Positions 33,329-43,699 of a DNA stretch of 64,000 nt are shown here, piece by piece. A model generated the notes under the pieces. That model did no database searches and was not told the origin of the DNA. It was given only the letters and a program-made list of their open reading frames with translations. The position numbers and the translations under genes were made by a program. This DNA comes from Breviolum minutum Mf 1.05b.01. Its lineage: Eukaryota; Sar; Dinophyceae; Suessiales; Symbiodiniaceae. The DNA is taken from assembly GCA_000507305.1 (NCBI GenBank), contig DF239083.1, positions 247,713 to 311,712 on the forward strand, read 5' to 3'. The stretch's first letter is position 1; each line of letters begins with the position of its first letter.

Positions 33329-33960
33329 TGCTTCCGCGGAGTTCAAGAGGCGTCATGAGATTCGAGAGAGAGCTCGTCAAGGAGGCGATATCTCGTGCGG
33401 TGAAGTCAGCCACTCACCAGAGCCGCGACTGGGCTCCAGGTCAATGGGTCTATGTCTTCAGAAGTGGGAGACCTTCCCAGGAGCTTCATCCCAGGGATAG
33501 GTGGGTAGGCCCCGGTGTTGTTGTCCTTGCGAACAATCGCACGATTTATGTTGCCATGCGGACTCGTTTGTGGCGGTGTGCTCCAGAACAGCTTCGAGCA
33601 GCATTGCCAAGTGAGGTCTTAGGCAAGGACATTGCCTCCAGCCCTGGCTTAGCTGAGCTTCTTCGTCAGGTCAATTCAGGAACCTACAAAGGAGCGGTAG
33701 ATATCACCAAGGAGAGATTTCCCAGCGATGGAGAGCAGCTGAACCCTGTGGAAAGGAACGATCAAGGTGCTGGACAGCTGCAAGATCCCATCGCGGTTGA
33801 TCGACCACTCGAGGCACCTCATGCAGGAGACGATCCCAATTCCTCCAGGGTTGCTCCCGATTGGTCAATCACCCGCTGTGGAGATACCAGCAGCTGTTCC
33901 CAACGATGGTCGAAGAAGGTCTTTAGAGTCAGGGTCAATTCAGACAGTGTCAGAACCTGA
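33290..33960 (+). pseudogene. Copia Pol part 2: integrase C-terminal domain, frameshifted
   Basis: A short segment in a third frame (VDDASAEFKRRHEIRERARQ, about 33318-33380) leads to the frame holding EAISRAVKSATHQSRDWAPG and GQWVYVFR, then RWVGPGVVV. This is the chromodomain/GPG-like C-terminal module of Copia integrases. The two pieces join in one protein only if a shift near 33.39 kb is allowed. The reading then runs out as the linker moves to another frame. Confidence 0.6.
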
Positions 33961-34795
33961 GCCAGTACCATCACGTTCCAACACTCCCAGACCTTCAGCA
34001 TTACCTCCTATTCCGGAGCACGAGTCCTCTCAGGCTTCCTCACGTCCGCCTAAGGTACCTCGATTAGGTTCAAGTGATTTCCCGGAGCAGTCGTCGGCAT
34101 CCTCATCTACTATGCCTTCAACACACACCCCAGCACCAGGCTCACCAGTCGGACCACTACTTCGAGGTGTTCATCAAGGACCACCTCCTCCTCACATGGT
34201 ACTTTTCCCGGATGAGGACTATAGTCCAGAACCTCTGACTCATGGAGAGGATCTATCTGGTGCCCCTGGTCGAGTAGCCCGACAAGTTGAGGAGTTTGAA
34301 GAGAAGGAAGAAAGAGAAAGATCCCCGAGAAGGCCAAATCCTGTCACGCCAGTTCAAGCCGCCAGATCCGAAGATACCGAGGAGTCATTGCCCACTTGGT
34401 TTCAGGAACAGGGTTGGAGCGGCACTGTGGAGAACTACTACTTCAATGGAAGCACAGATTTTGTTCTTCATCAAGGCAAGTGGACTTTGATGGCCAAGAG
34501 AGGAGACGAGATTTCCCTCAAGGACCTCTCGGCAAAGGAGAAGGAGTTGTTTGAGGCTTCAGATCAAGCGGAATGGGATGCCATCTTAGGCACAAAGGCT
34601 GTGAGGGTCATCACTGGTGCAGCAGCTATGCAGATTCGGAAATCACATTCCGATCGAGTCATATCATCACGTATGGTTCGTCGACGAAAACCACAACCAG
34701 GCCTCAATGCCTGGAAGGCGAAGAGCAGATGGTGTCTGCACGGTCACTCTGACCCTGACACCGGCAGTCTACGACGCCCCAAGCAGAAGGGATGA
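33767..34795 (+). pseudogene. Copia Pol part 3: linker and start of reverse transcriptase
   Basis: A Pro/Ser/Glu-rich linker (about residues 1-215) is followed by the N-terminal Copia reverse-transcriptase region, with KELFEASDQAEWDAILGTKA, SRMVRRRKP and AKSRWCLHGHSDPDT. The frame stops at 34795. The next piece of the enzyme (TPQAEGMSMFLQVSL) is in the following frame, so a small indel near 34.77 kb separates them. Confidence 0.65.
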
Positions 34796-36351
34796 GCATG
34801 TTTCTGCAAGTGAGCCTGAACCTTGGAATGAAGATCGCGTTTGGAGATGTGAAAAACGCATTCTGTCAGAGCGATCCACTGAGACGTCCTCGTGGGCCTC
34901 TTTTTGCAGAACCATGTCAAGGTCTTCGACTCCCTCACGGAGCTCTGATTGCCATTGACGTTCCTGTTTATGGCCTAGATGATGCTCCTGCAGCTTGGAG
35001 GAACACAGTGACCAGTTTTCTTACCGAGGAGTTGGGCTTTGAGAGGAACTTGGTGGAGCCTTGCTGGTTTACCAAGTTTTGTGTCAGATCAAGGAAACCT
35101 ATGGCACACATCTTGGTGGAGGTGGACGACTTCATCGTTTCATCCAGCCCTGACTTCTACCCTGTGCTGAAGGACAAGCTGATGTCTCGATTCACCTTTG
35201 GTAAGTGGGAAGAGGACAAGGCTGAGTATGCAGGCCGATTCGTTGACTGCAAGGATGATCGCATTCTGATCGACCAGGCCAAGTACATCACTGAGCAGAT
35301 CTTTCCTGTTAACCTAGCCAAGTCTCGTCGTGGTCAGCACGACTCCGAGCTCACCAAGGAGGAGTTTGAGTCTTTTCGCTCATTGGTCTACAAGCTGAAT
35401 TGGGTTGGCCGAGAGACACGTCCTGAGGTTGCTGGCACAGCCTCTATTATGGCAAGTCGCTTACCCCATGCTTTGATTCGAGACATCGCCACTGTGAACA
35501 AGGTGGTGAACCATTTGAGGAGTACGGCCGCCAGACCTTTGATCATTTGGAAGTTTGATCCCTACACTATGGTCTTCGTGGTTTGCAGTGATGCGGGCGG
35601 GATCAACACCAAGCATCATGATCTGACTGATGAGCAGGGCCTTCCTACGGACAGCACTCAGGGCAGTTGGATGGTTCTTACTGCTTCTGCTCTTCCAGAA
35701 GGGAACAAGGCAGTGAAGGCTAGCCCCGTCAATTGGAGATCAGCTCGGTTGAAGCGCAAGGTTTTCAGCACTTTTGGAGGAGAAACTCAAGCCATGCTGC
35801 AAGGCGTCAACGAGGTGGACTGGCTCCAGATCATGTACCGAGATGCGGTTCACCATGACGTGGAGCTGAGGAACAGTTTGTCTCCGCACATGGTGATCAT
35901 GAGAGGCAGCATTCATCAGGTCCACCGTCAACCCCAGTGCTCAGTGACCGATGCAAAATCACTATATGATTGCCTACTTCGAGGCAATCCCAGTGGGAAG
36001 CAAGATCGAAAGTCAGCTTTGGAGCTGGCCATTATCTTGAAGGACCTGCAGGACACCAGATCTATGATCCGATGGGTTCCCCATCAAAAGATGCTGGTAG
36101 ATTGCATGACCAAGGAGTCCATCGAGAAGGGCAATGGCGCAATGACTCAGTTCCTTAAAAGCGGCTGGCTTAGCTTGGTGGATGTGCAACAGGAGCTGCA
36201 CAATCGCAAACATGATGCCTCTTTCAAGAACCGTAGCCTAAAGGCAAGCACAGATCGGCTTCTCAAAGAGTATGCTGATCAGATGCAGGCATTTGTTTTG
36301 CGACAGTTTGGTCAACTAAAATTGGTGGGCACTGACTTGATGTACCAATAG
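34792..36351 (+). CDS. Copia Pol part 4: reverse transcriptase and RNase H
   Basis: Reverse-transcriptase motifs are FGDVKNAFCQ (first catalytic Asp), YGLDDAPAAW and LVEVDDFIV (VDD, the YxDD-equivalent box). The RNase H part has VCSDAGG, FSTFGGETQAMLQGV and SVTDAKSLYDCL, supplying the D-E-D set, and ends with WVPHQKMLVDCMTK. The frame is open for about 519 codons. Its first ATG lies inside the polyprotein (AEGMSMF), so it is not a natural start. The enzyme copies element RNA into DNA and degrades the template. Confidence 0.85.
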   Translation: MSMFLQVSLNLGMKIAFGDVKNAFCQSDPLRRPRGPLFAEPCQGLRLPHGALIAIDVPVYGLDDAPAAWRNTVTSFLTEELGFERNLVEPCWFTKFCVRSRKPMAHILVEVDDFIVSSSPDFYPVLKDKLMSRFTFGKWEEDKAEYAGRFVDCKDDRILIDQAKYITEQIFPVNLAKSRRGQHDSELTKEEFESFRSLVYKLNWVGRETRPEVAGTASIMASRLPHALIRDIATVNKVVNHLRSTAARPLIIWKFDPYTMVFVVCSDAGGINTKHHDLTDEQGLPTDSTQGSWMVLTASALPEGNKAVKASPVNWRSARLKRKVFSTFGGETQAMLQGVNEVDWLQIMYRDAVHHDVELRNSLSPHMVIMRGSIHQVHRQPQCSVTDAKSLYDCLLRGNPSGKQDRKSALELAIILKDLQDTRSMIRWVPHQKMLVDCMTKESIEKGNGAMTQFLKSGWLSLVDVQQELHNRKHDASFKNRSLKASTDRLLKEYADQMQAFVLRQFGQLKLVGTDLMYQ

Positions 36352-38441
36352 GTTCCATCCACCGGGTTGACCAAACCTTTTCTATTCCACCTGGCGGTGG
36401 CTCAAGGCACACACTACCGATTGCCCAGGTAGTCTAAAAGAGGTGCGGTGCTTGCTTTCAGTTTCGTTTAGGATCCGAGTCGTGTCTCAGTGAGGGAAAA
36501 CCAGTGATTACTCATGTTTTGGGGAGATCAAGTTACAATGCAAATGTTTGGTAATTTTTAGGGATTTCCCTTAGAACACATGGCAGGTTTGAAAGTTCCT
36601 GATGATGGTTCGAATTTCCATTTCCTGAGTGTGTCATTTTTGGCAGCTTCCACTCAGAGTCATTTGCTAGCCGAATGATTTGATTAGATCATTATATATA
36701 TATATATATTTGATTTTTCCTTCATTGAAGCCCTTTCGCTGAGACAGTGAACATGTCTTGTACTTAATGCACTAGAAAGCCCACGATGATTCCTTGGCCT
36801 CATGTATCAATGTGATTATTTTACTGGCCTTCATGTCAGGAAACTATGCATAAAACATGCAGGGCCGCATTAAATTGGATTTGGATGCCTTAAAAAAGAC
36901 CTCAAACAACCTCACCCTGGAAAGTACTTCAGCATTTAATCGAAGAATTGCCCACAAACAAACTACATACCCAATCTCATCAATTCTGCTGAATGCATGA
37001 ACCCACAACCATTTATATATATATATATATATTTATCTATATCTACACATGTCTACAGCTTTGTGCACATGTTTCACCTTTTTTCCCGCCGAGCCACATC
37101 GTGCTGACTTGTTGAGGAAGCAATGGTCCTTTGTTGCATATCCCCCGTTTCTTGATCGCATTTTGAAAAATGCCCGGCCAGACTCTTTCACTGAAGGATC
37201 CGTTTCTCTTGAGGACTTACCGTGAGCCAAGTGTTTGCCAAACGTTAAATACTTAAACCGTTTTGATAGCGGGCAAAGGGTGGGGAGACATATTAGAATG
37301 AGCTGGTGACCTTTGTATAAGCTGTCGGATTTACACTCGACCGCTTTTATGGATGATTTCTGACATGTGTTATCATTTCTGCTTACTTCATGAATTGCAT
37401 CTGTTCGCCGCAAATACAGACGGTGTACATCCATAACACCATTGCCAGCAACTTGACTCATGCACCAAATGAGTTTGCAACTACCTAACTTCGGTAATGT
37501 GTGCTCGTCATTTTCCGTTTCACCGGGTTGATCTGATCGCTGGTGATGCTGAGGAACCAATGCATTACGCAGTTGAAACCTTTCAAGGGTTCCAAGATCT
37601 CTCGTGCAGCCGCTAGGCTTGAAAAGACACAGGATTTTTGCAGGGTTTGTTGAAGGGAAAAATGTTTAGGGTCAAGGAAGCTGGCCTGTGCTGTGATATT
37701 TTTGATTGAGAGCAACATAATAATCTAATATGATCTAATATGGACAGTAACTAATTATGTTTGTTTTTGTCGTTTTTGTCATTCTTGTATCAAAAGCGCA
37801 TTGTAGATCTTTGTTTACAGATTTTGAAGCAATTAGTGCCTACGACTTGTTGGCATGGTTTCTTCATTAAAACTTTCCTTGACAACACAGTGGAAGCCAC
37901 GCAGACCGATTAGGGATGCAAGAATTCTGGTAGTATAGGTAAGATATGAGCCATGAGTACACCCTGGAAGAGTAACATGGAACATACAAATCACCCATTT
38001 AGAAAGGAAACATATCTTACAAACCTCCCATGATTATGTTCCAATGTTAATCTTCAGGGGTGTGCTAGCTGCTACATGAGGTGGGCATGGGTTTCTCAGA
38101 TTTTCTCGTGGCCTCACCCATTTACAAAACTTCATGATAGTTTTGTTAGGGTCAAATCCTTCGAAATGATCAATGAAATCCATTTCAAGTGGTAAATGTT
38201 CATCACTTTTGTCCCTTTTGTTTTTGAATCCAGTTCTCCCAACACGAATTTTTAGAACAGTGTTCAATGAACATGTTTTTTTCTTCAATATCTTCAATTA
38301 GATGGGAGGTTTTCCATGGGTTTTCCCAGCCCCCTGTTTGCTATGATATGTCAAACTATGCCTTGCTGTGAACTGACTCTTCACAGCTGTCAAGGGTTAA
38401 ACGGATCGAGAAGGTCCCGATTTTCTTCTTAAGCATGATAA

Positions 38442-38578
38442 AAACTGTTGATGGCAACCAGAAATCCGGCATTGGTTAACCAGTTGATATGGTATATAAA
38501 TAGCCCATTTTTTTACAGGGGTTTTGGGAACATCCAAACGGTGGGTTACAAATGGGATTTCTGAACCATCAACAGTTT
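38442..38578. repeat. Hairpin (MITE-like) repeat
   Basis: The left arm AAACTGTTGATGGCAACC plus AGAAATCC (38442-38467) pairs with the right arm GGATTTCTGAACCATCAACA plus GTTT (38555-38578), broken by a short gap. The segment AGAAATCCGGC...CCAGTTGATATGGT at about 38460-38492 recurs near 50998-51027, showing that the sequence is dispersed. Confidence 0.65.
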
Positions 38579-39817
38579 GACCAAACAAATTGTGTTTAGA
38601 AGCCACCAATCTCGGTCCCTGAAATGCGTCTTCAAACGATGCATTTCAATTCAATGGAAGCCAACATAATCATGGAACCCCCTATTTACGAGAAAGGAGA
38701 CATAGGAAAAACATAGGAAGATACAAGCCAAAATGAAAGGAAACATAGGAAGAAACACCCTCAAAAAACACAAGGCTTCCCAAGAATTTGTTTTCAACCG
38801 ACAACCGACAAAAAACGGTATTTGACACAACGATTGTTTTCTTTTTGAAACATTCATCAATGAGACCAACGTATCCAACGTCCAGATTATTGATTGTTCC
38901 TCTCCGAAACGCAAAGATCGTTTCGATCGAAGAAATCAAAACTCTAAGTTTTTTTTTCCAGGTGACCAGCTGCCGAGCAATGTAAGTTGTTTCAAATCTT
39001 GGCATTCCAAATGGTATTTTGTAAATGGCTATGGCTCAAGGCTGTTGGTTTTTTTGGGTGTGCAAAAAAGGGGATCACTGAACTCATGTTTTTTTCCTGC
39101 TGAAGATTTATCTTGGGTTTCAATTGTGATCATTTCGGATGGGACCCATTGACCATCTAGTTCCATCTAGTCTTTAAACTGAAGAGTGCACATGGTGCTC
39201 TGGCACAGCTTGGTTTTAAGCAACATTGCACTCCCTAAAATTAAGGCAATCCTAAAAGGAGACTAATCCTCCAACTATTGATTTTCAGGGGCGCATGTGT
39301 TTGTTACAGTGAGGGTATTGTTGATCCTTTGTGTTGCCAGCCACATGCATCCGACATTCAGGATATGGAGAGTATCGCATCTGCTTACACCACTGCAATT
39401 CACTGTGCTTTCTGACGTGATTCGCACAAGGTAATGAGAAGCTTGCTCATGAAATAGTTGCCACGTTTTTTCTGCGTGCTGGCCTTCTAAAAGCCTGGGT
39501 TCCTGCTGCATCTAAAACCCAACTTCTTTTTGGCTAAGGAAGTAGAATTATGTAGAATTGGTCCTGATGAATGATAGCGATATGACTTGACCTCAAAAGA
39601 ATCCAACAAGGGGTGTATATAGTTTAAAGAGGGAAGTGGAAGCCAGGAAAGCTTCTTATTTTTTTCAAAAGATTGAAGTGAAAATTACTCGTTTTGGGAC
39701 CCCAACAACATCGGGACCATGTTTCCGATAGATCCAAGTGTTGGGTCCATTCCTTTTTGGAGCAACCTTTGACTTGAAACACATGTATGTGGTCAAGATG
39801 ATCTTCAAACACATGAT

Positions 39818-39935
39818 TTGTATGTTTGTTTGTTTGTTTGTTTGTTTGTTTGTTGGTTTGTTCGTTTGTTTTTTTTTTGTTTGTGTGTTTGTTTGATTGT
39901 TTGTTTGTGTGTTTGTTTCATTGTCTGTTTGTTTT
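39818..39935 (+). repeat. TTTG microsatellite
   Basis: A tract of TGTTTGTTTG with interruptions (TTCG, TTGA, a T run), about 120 bp, similar to the one at 20.7-20.9 kb. Confidence 0.9.
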
Positions 39936-40166
39936 GGTTGAAGCTTACATTTTTCCCTGAATGGATTCAAATATTGGATTCCATTCATTGCCCCCAACAA
40001 CCCAAACAGCTGCCCAGCTGCCCACTCTGAGGAGATGTGTGTTTGCTGTTTGGCGACAAGCTGCATCCACATGTCCAACTGATGATGGATCTAGGCACCA
40101 TTTCTGAACAGGGGAAGATACCAAGCTATCCAAAAATTCATATTTTTTACCTGTTGACAAGAGGCT

Positions 40167-40258
40167 ATGACCTCCCTGAAACTAACATAGCCACCATAGC
40201 CCCTTAAACTAGGCCATCCCAAAATGTCATCTTCTGACCAGCCATTTTCAGGGATTTG
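40167..40258. repeat. Copy or fragment of the CCCTGAAACTA...TTTTCAGGG hairpin family
   Basis: It contains CCTCCCTGAAACTAACATAG near 40171, then AGCCCCTTAAACTAGGCCAT plus CCCAAAA, and CCATTTTCAGGG near 40242. These words match, in rearranged order, the arms and interior of the better copies at 53.87-53.97 kb and 63.46-63.56 kb. Confidence 0.5.
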
Positions 40259-41386
40259 TTGGTTGGGGGGTGGGCTAAACTGGATCTAAAATTTCCGGGA
40301 GTGATGAACGGAGCTACTACTAGACAGTCCTGGCTCTGCGGTTACATACGGTGAAATGCTAGCAATATTCAGAATCGGAATTGGTCATATAGTGCTACAA
40401 GAGAGCGTGCTAGGAGAACTAGAATGTCGAACAGTCTGGAAACACTTGCGACCATCCCCTGATGTAGAATAAGTACAATGTCTAATGTAAAAAAATATGT
40501 ATAGATATATTCATATATATATATATATATTCCTATTGAATCGCATTGGGGATAGTGGAATTCCAGCTTCTGAGTTGTGAAGGAAGGTTTTTGCGTTTGT
40601 TTGCTGACACCCTGAGTCAAACCTGAAATAACTTCTTTGGTAAAGTGGATGCACCTTGTAGGGGGCGTTTTTTAATATTGATATCCGCATATACAGGACA
40701 GTGACGTAATTTGCTAGGAACGGCGGTGTTCAAGCAAGTTTCGTCTTTTGGTGCCAAACACTTTCCAGAGTTGGTCCGTTTTGTTTTTTTGTTGCTCCAT
40801 CATATATTAGAATACCACAAGCTTGACAGAAATCCCGCATTCAAAGCTCAAGTTCAAAATTTCAGCCATCAAGAGTACGCTTTGCCATTCTCAAATATAA
40901 CTAAAGTTGGTCTTTCAACTTTAGTCTCATTCGCTATAATACACGTGCGGCGTCGTGATTCCCAGACATGAAGCAAAACACATCATTGCGAAAAACTGAT
41001 GGATTTCAGTTGCGGCAGCAAAGGCTCGGGTGTTCTGTGAACACATGGTTTTCCTCTGGCAAAAATCCGAGCTGCAAACCCGATGACATCAACAATCCAG
41101 CCAGGTGGCCACGATCCGAGTCTCCGATGCGATAGAAACCATGGCCCAATGGCCGTGGACCTATGGAAGGAGCGGTGGCCACCATGAATTGACAGTGAGC
41201 ACTTTGGCAAGTGGAGTCATCATCCTTGAAATGACAAGTATCCAAAGCGTGCAGCAGCTGAAGTGCATGCGAAGTTTTGTGATGATGATCCCATTGGGCA
41301 GAAAATCCTCAGAGTAGAGGTACAAAAAGACACCGGCTGTCTACATGATGCCCAGACACTCAACGAATCAGAGCGGCATGCCAAAT

Positions 41387-41425
41387 CGGAAGTGAGTGTC
41401 ATATTATATATGACAGTCACTTCCG
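41387..41425. repeat. Near-perfect 39-bp hairpin
   Basis: Arms CGGAAGTGAGTGTCATAT and ATATGACAGTCACTTCCG are 18 bp with one mismatch, around a 3-base TAT loop. No T run follows, so there is no reason to call it a terminator. It lies about 100 bp before the leucine-rich-repeat remnant. Confidence 0.8.
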
Positions 41426-41499
41426 GTTCAACATGCTGCTCTGAAATACAGACGAAACGAAGTGGAAGCTGCAACAAGACACGATGTCCACACACAGGA

Positions 41500-41995
41500 G
41501 TTTTGCCTGGTTAACTTCCCTGACGCCATGAGAACTGTTTCCGGTGCTGCCTTCAGCAATCGCCATCAACTGGTGAAAATTACCATTCCCGATTCGGTGA
41601 CTCTGATTGGTAGAGGTGCCTTTGCAGGTTGCACTTCTTTGGAAAGCATCTGCATTCCTGATTCAATCTGGAATGGTGATGGCTTTCAATGAGCTTCAGA
41701 TCTTTGAAAAGTTTCAGCATTCCAGCATTCAATATCATTCCTGATTGGGTGACAATCATTGAGCACGGGGCCTTTGAAGGTTGCGCTTCTTTGGAAAGCA
41801 TCATCCTTCCGGTTGGAGAAGCATTGGTGGCCTTTTCTTTGAAGGCTGCACTTCTTTGAAACACATCGTCATTCCTGATTTGCTAAAATCAGTGAGTATG
41901 ACTACTAGGATTCTCTCGGTCGCACTTCTGTGGAAAATACCACCATCCATTCGTTTGTGACAAAAATAGGGCACTCATTCAGGACCTGCAGCATG
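41500..41995 (+). pseudogene. Decayed BspA-like leucine-rich-repeat gene
   Basis: Repeats of the form I-P-D-S-V-T-x-I-G-x-G-A-F-x-G-C-x-S-L-E-S-I are readable: KITIPDSVTLIGRGAFAGCT and SLESICIPDSIW (about 41576-41670), then in another frame IIPDWVTIIEHGAFEGC and SLESI (41735-41810), and a last worn copy with SVENTTIHSFVTKIGHSF (about 41915-41970). Several frameshifts and a stop separate them. This family (LRR_5) is usually made of surface or secreted proteins in protists and bacteria. The remnant ends where the LINE begins, so it was either hit by the insertion or was already decaying. Confidence 0.75.
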
Positions 41996-42042
41996 ATTTT
42001 GATCACACTGCACCATACACCTTCCATAACTCCACCACTCCC

Positions 42043-43699
42043 TTGAGATCGCGACTTTTGGATGAGCACAACAGGGTGAGTGTGGGTGATGGTTCTGACG
42101 AGCACACTCAGGTCGATGGACTTGATCGAACAGGTGATCCAGAAGATGAGCAGCTTGTCATCATTGATGGATGGCAGGACTTGTTGGAGATTTTGCACCA
42201 GAACACTCCATCGCCTGATTCGCTCATTCACCTTGAAATGTACGGTCTGCNACCCGGACCATCTTCACTTGATCGTTGAACTCGCAGGACCATCTCAGGT
42301 TCGTCCTGCTGGGTACCTGCCTATCTTACAGAGGATTTCGTGGCACAATATCTGGCAAGGTGACACCTCAGCTGCTGTCTACCGTGTATCTGGACTGAAC
42401 ATGCGTCAACTTCTTACAGCTTGCAGTTTATCTGAATGGTGCGGACCTTCCACACGAGCTATTTGTCGTATTCAAGTTGAGCGACAACTTCTTCCAATCT
42501 CTGCGAACATCGATCTGCTGGCGGGCTCTCTACTTGAGATTCTTGTATCCCTCCAGCCCATTGAGGATGAAGCTGCATCTTTCCTGCAAGGAAAACAGAG
42601 TTTGCACACTTCGGTCTCCGCAAGTCATCCACATGTCTCCGACCGCTGGTGTGATGATTTGCTTGACACGTGCCCTCTGTTTAAACCAGGAACTCCAGAT
42701 GGATCAAAGGACCAGAATGGACCTCCAGTTTTGACCTGTCGACCCAACGCAGCCATCACTTTGGAATTTGATGACTTAATCCCACTGCCCAATGGTGGTC
42801 GAATCATTCCGCCACCAAACTGGAGGCAGAATTCACTGCTCAGGTATGCATCCAACAATGAGGCAGTTTTCCGTGATCGTTATGGATTTCTTACAGTCGA
42901 CTGTCGAACTTGGTTGTTGCCCCATGGTAGTGGAGGATATCGGCAGCCACGTGACCTTCGAATCCAAGCTCAACTCTTGATTCACTTGACTGAGCGGATA
43001 CGGCATTTATGGCGGGATGTCGTGGCACCTGGTGATGCACTTCGGGTACAACATGTGAGGCCCACACCTCTCGCAAGAGGTAACCAGCAGCAGTTACCTA
43101 AGCTGCACCTGTTGGTCGAAGTCAACCGACCACTTGGTGACATTTCGCGGCCTATTTTGCTTTCATTTCAACAAATTTCAGCTCAAGGATTGAGTGATGA
43201 GGTTGATTGGTTGCCAAGTTTGACAGAAGAGGTTGTCACCCTCCAATCTATCCTCCAGGTCAGTTCACTTGAATGTGCCGCCAGAAACCTTTTAGTCCCT
43301 CTTGCAGACAGGGCTCGTGGTTGGATGGGTACACAACAACAAAGGCATGTTGCGCCTGGGGCTTACATTCCCATCTGGTGGGACCTCAGATGGAATGCTG
43401 ATCCGGAACCTGCGCCCAGAGGAGATGCAATCAGCACACCTGTTGACCTGCATGACATGGACGACCTATCCCTTTTGCAGCAACTTCATGGTGGCCAGCA
43501 ACAGGGAAATGATCAGGAGGAAGATGTCCTTACGCTTATGCAACGATCTGCCTCGCGCTCTCCAAGACGCAACACTCCTGTGTCAGCAAGCTCCCACGAT
43601 GAAGAAAACAGGGTTCCAGTGCATACATTTCGTATGTCATCAAGTTACAGGAAAGTAGTCCTTGAACGATCTCAGGAGATGACGTACATTCCCCAGTGA
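42043..43699 (+). CDS. LINE N-terminal region, function unknown
   Basis: It reads in one frame from 42043 to about 42250 (WQDLLEILHQNTPSPDSLIH) and in the next frame from about 42270 to 43699. The change is at or beside the only ambiguous base in the window (N at 42251), so it may be an assembly flaw. The protein has a Trp-rich part (WHNIWQGDTSAAVYRVSG), the motif HPHVSDRWC, the motif LEFDDLIPLP, and a basic/acidic tail with QRSASRSPRRN. PHVSDRWC and DDLIP recur about 1.75 kb downstream in the next frame, suggesting an internal duplication. No nucleic-acid-binding domain is recognised. By position it would act as an ORF1-like part. Confidence 0.5.

Larger units (their letters stand above)
30396..36351 (+). 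mobile_element. Copia-type LTR retrotransposon, degenerate
   Basis: In order the element carries a Gag N-terminal remnant, a 36-bp minisatellite, a methyltransferase-like domain, integrase, a Pro/Ser-rich linker, reverse transcriptase and RNase H. The gene order (integrase before reverse transcriptase) and the YGLDDAPAAW, VDDF and RNase H motifs identify the Ty1/Copia group. At least four frameshifts (near 33.28, 33.39, 33.77-33.95 and 34.77 kb) break the polyprotein, so the copy is inactive as it stands. The zinc knuckle and protease are missing. I could not identify long terminal repeats by eye, so the outer limits are approximate. Confidence 0.85.
36352..41386. other. Long non-coding stretch with microsatellites and hairpin repeats
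   Basis: The first bases after 36351 would contain the Copia 3' end, but no LTR was recognised. TA microsatellites occur at about 36694-36712, 37015-37034 and 40508-40532, and a TTTG tract at about 39818-39935. Short frames such as 37033-37560 (minus) and 40711-40971 (plus) show no domain and are not called. A hairpin element lies at 38442-38578 and a related short repeat near 40167-40258; these are listed separately. Confidence 0.5.

Noticed and set aside
36352..36500. 3' LTR of the Copia element
   Set aside because: I could not find a matching direct repeat upstream of 30.4 kb by eye, so no LTR is called.
39012..39035. Possible relict spliced-leader sequence (ATGGCTCAAGG)
   Set aside because: Only about nine bases match the end of the dinoflagellate spliced leader; the upstream part differs. 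A similar short match (GTGGCTCAAGG near 36409) shows such words occur by chance.
41387..41425. Rho-independent terminator
   Set aside because: The hairpin has no T run and the genome is eukaryotic; it is treated as an inverted repeat.
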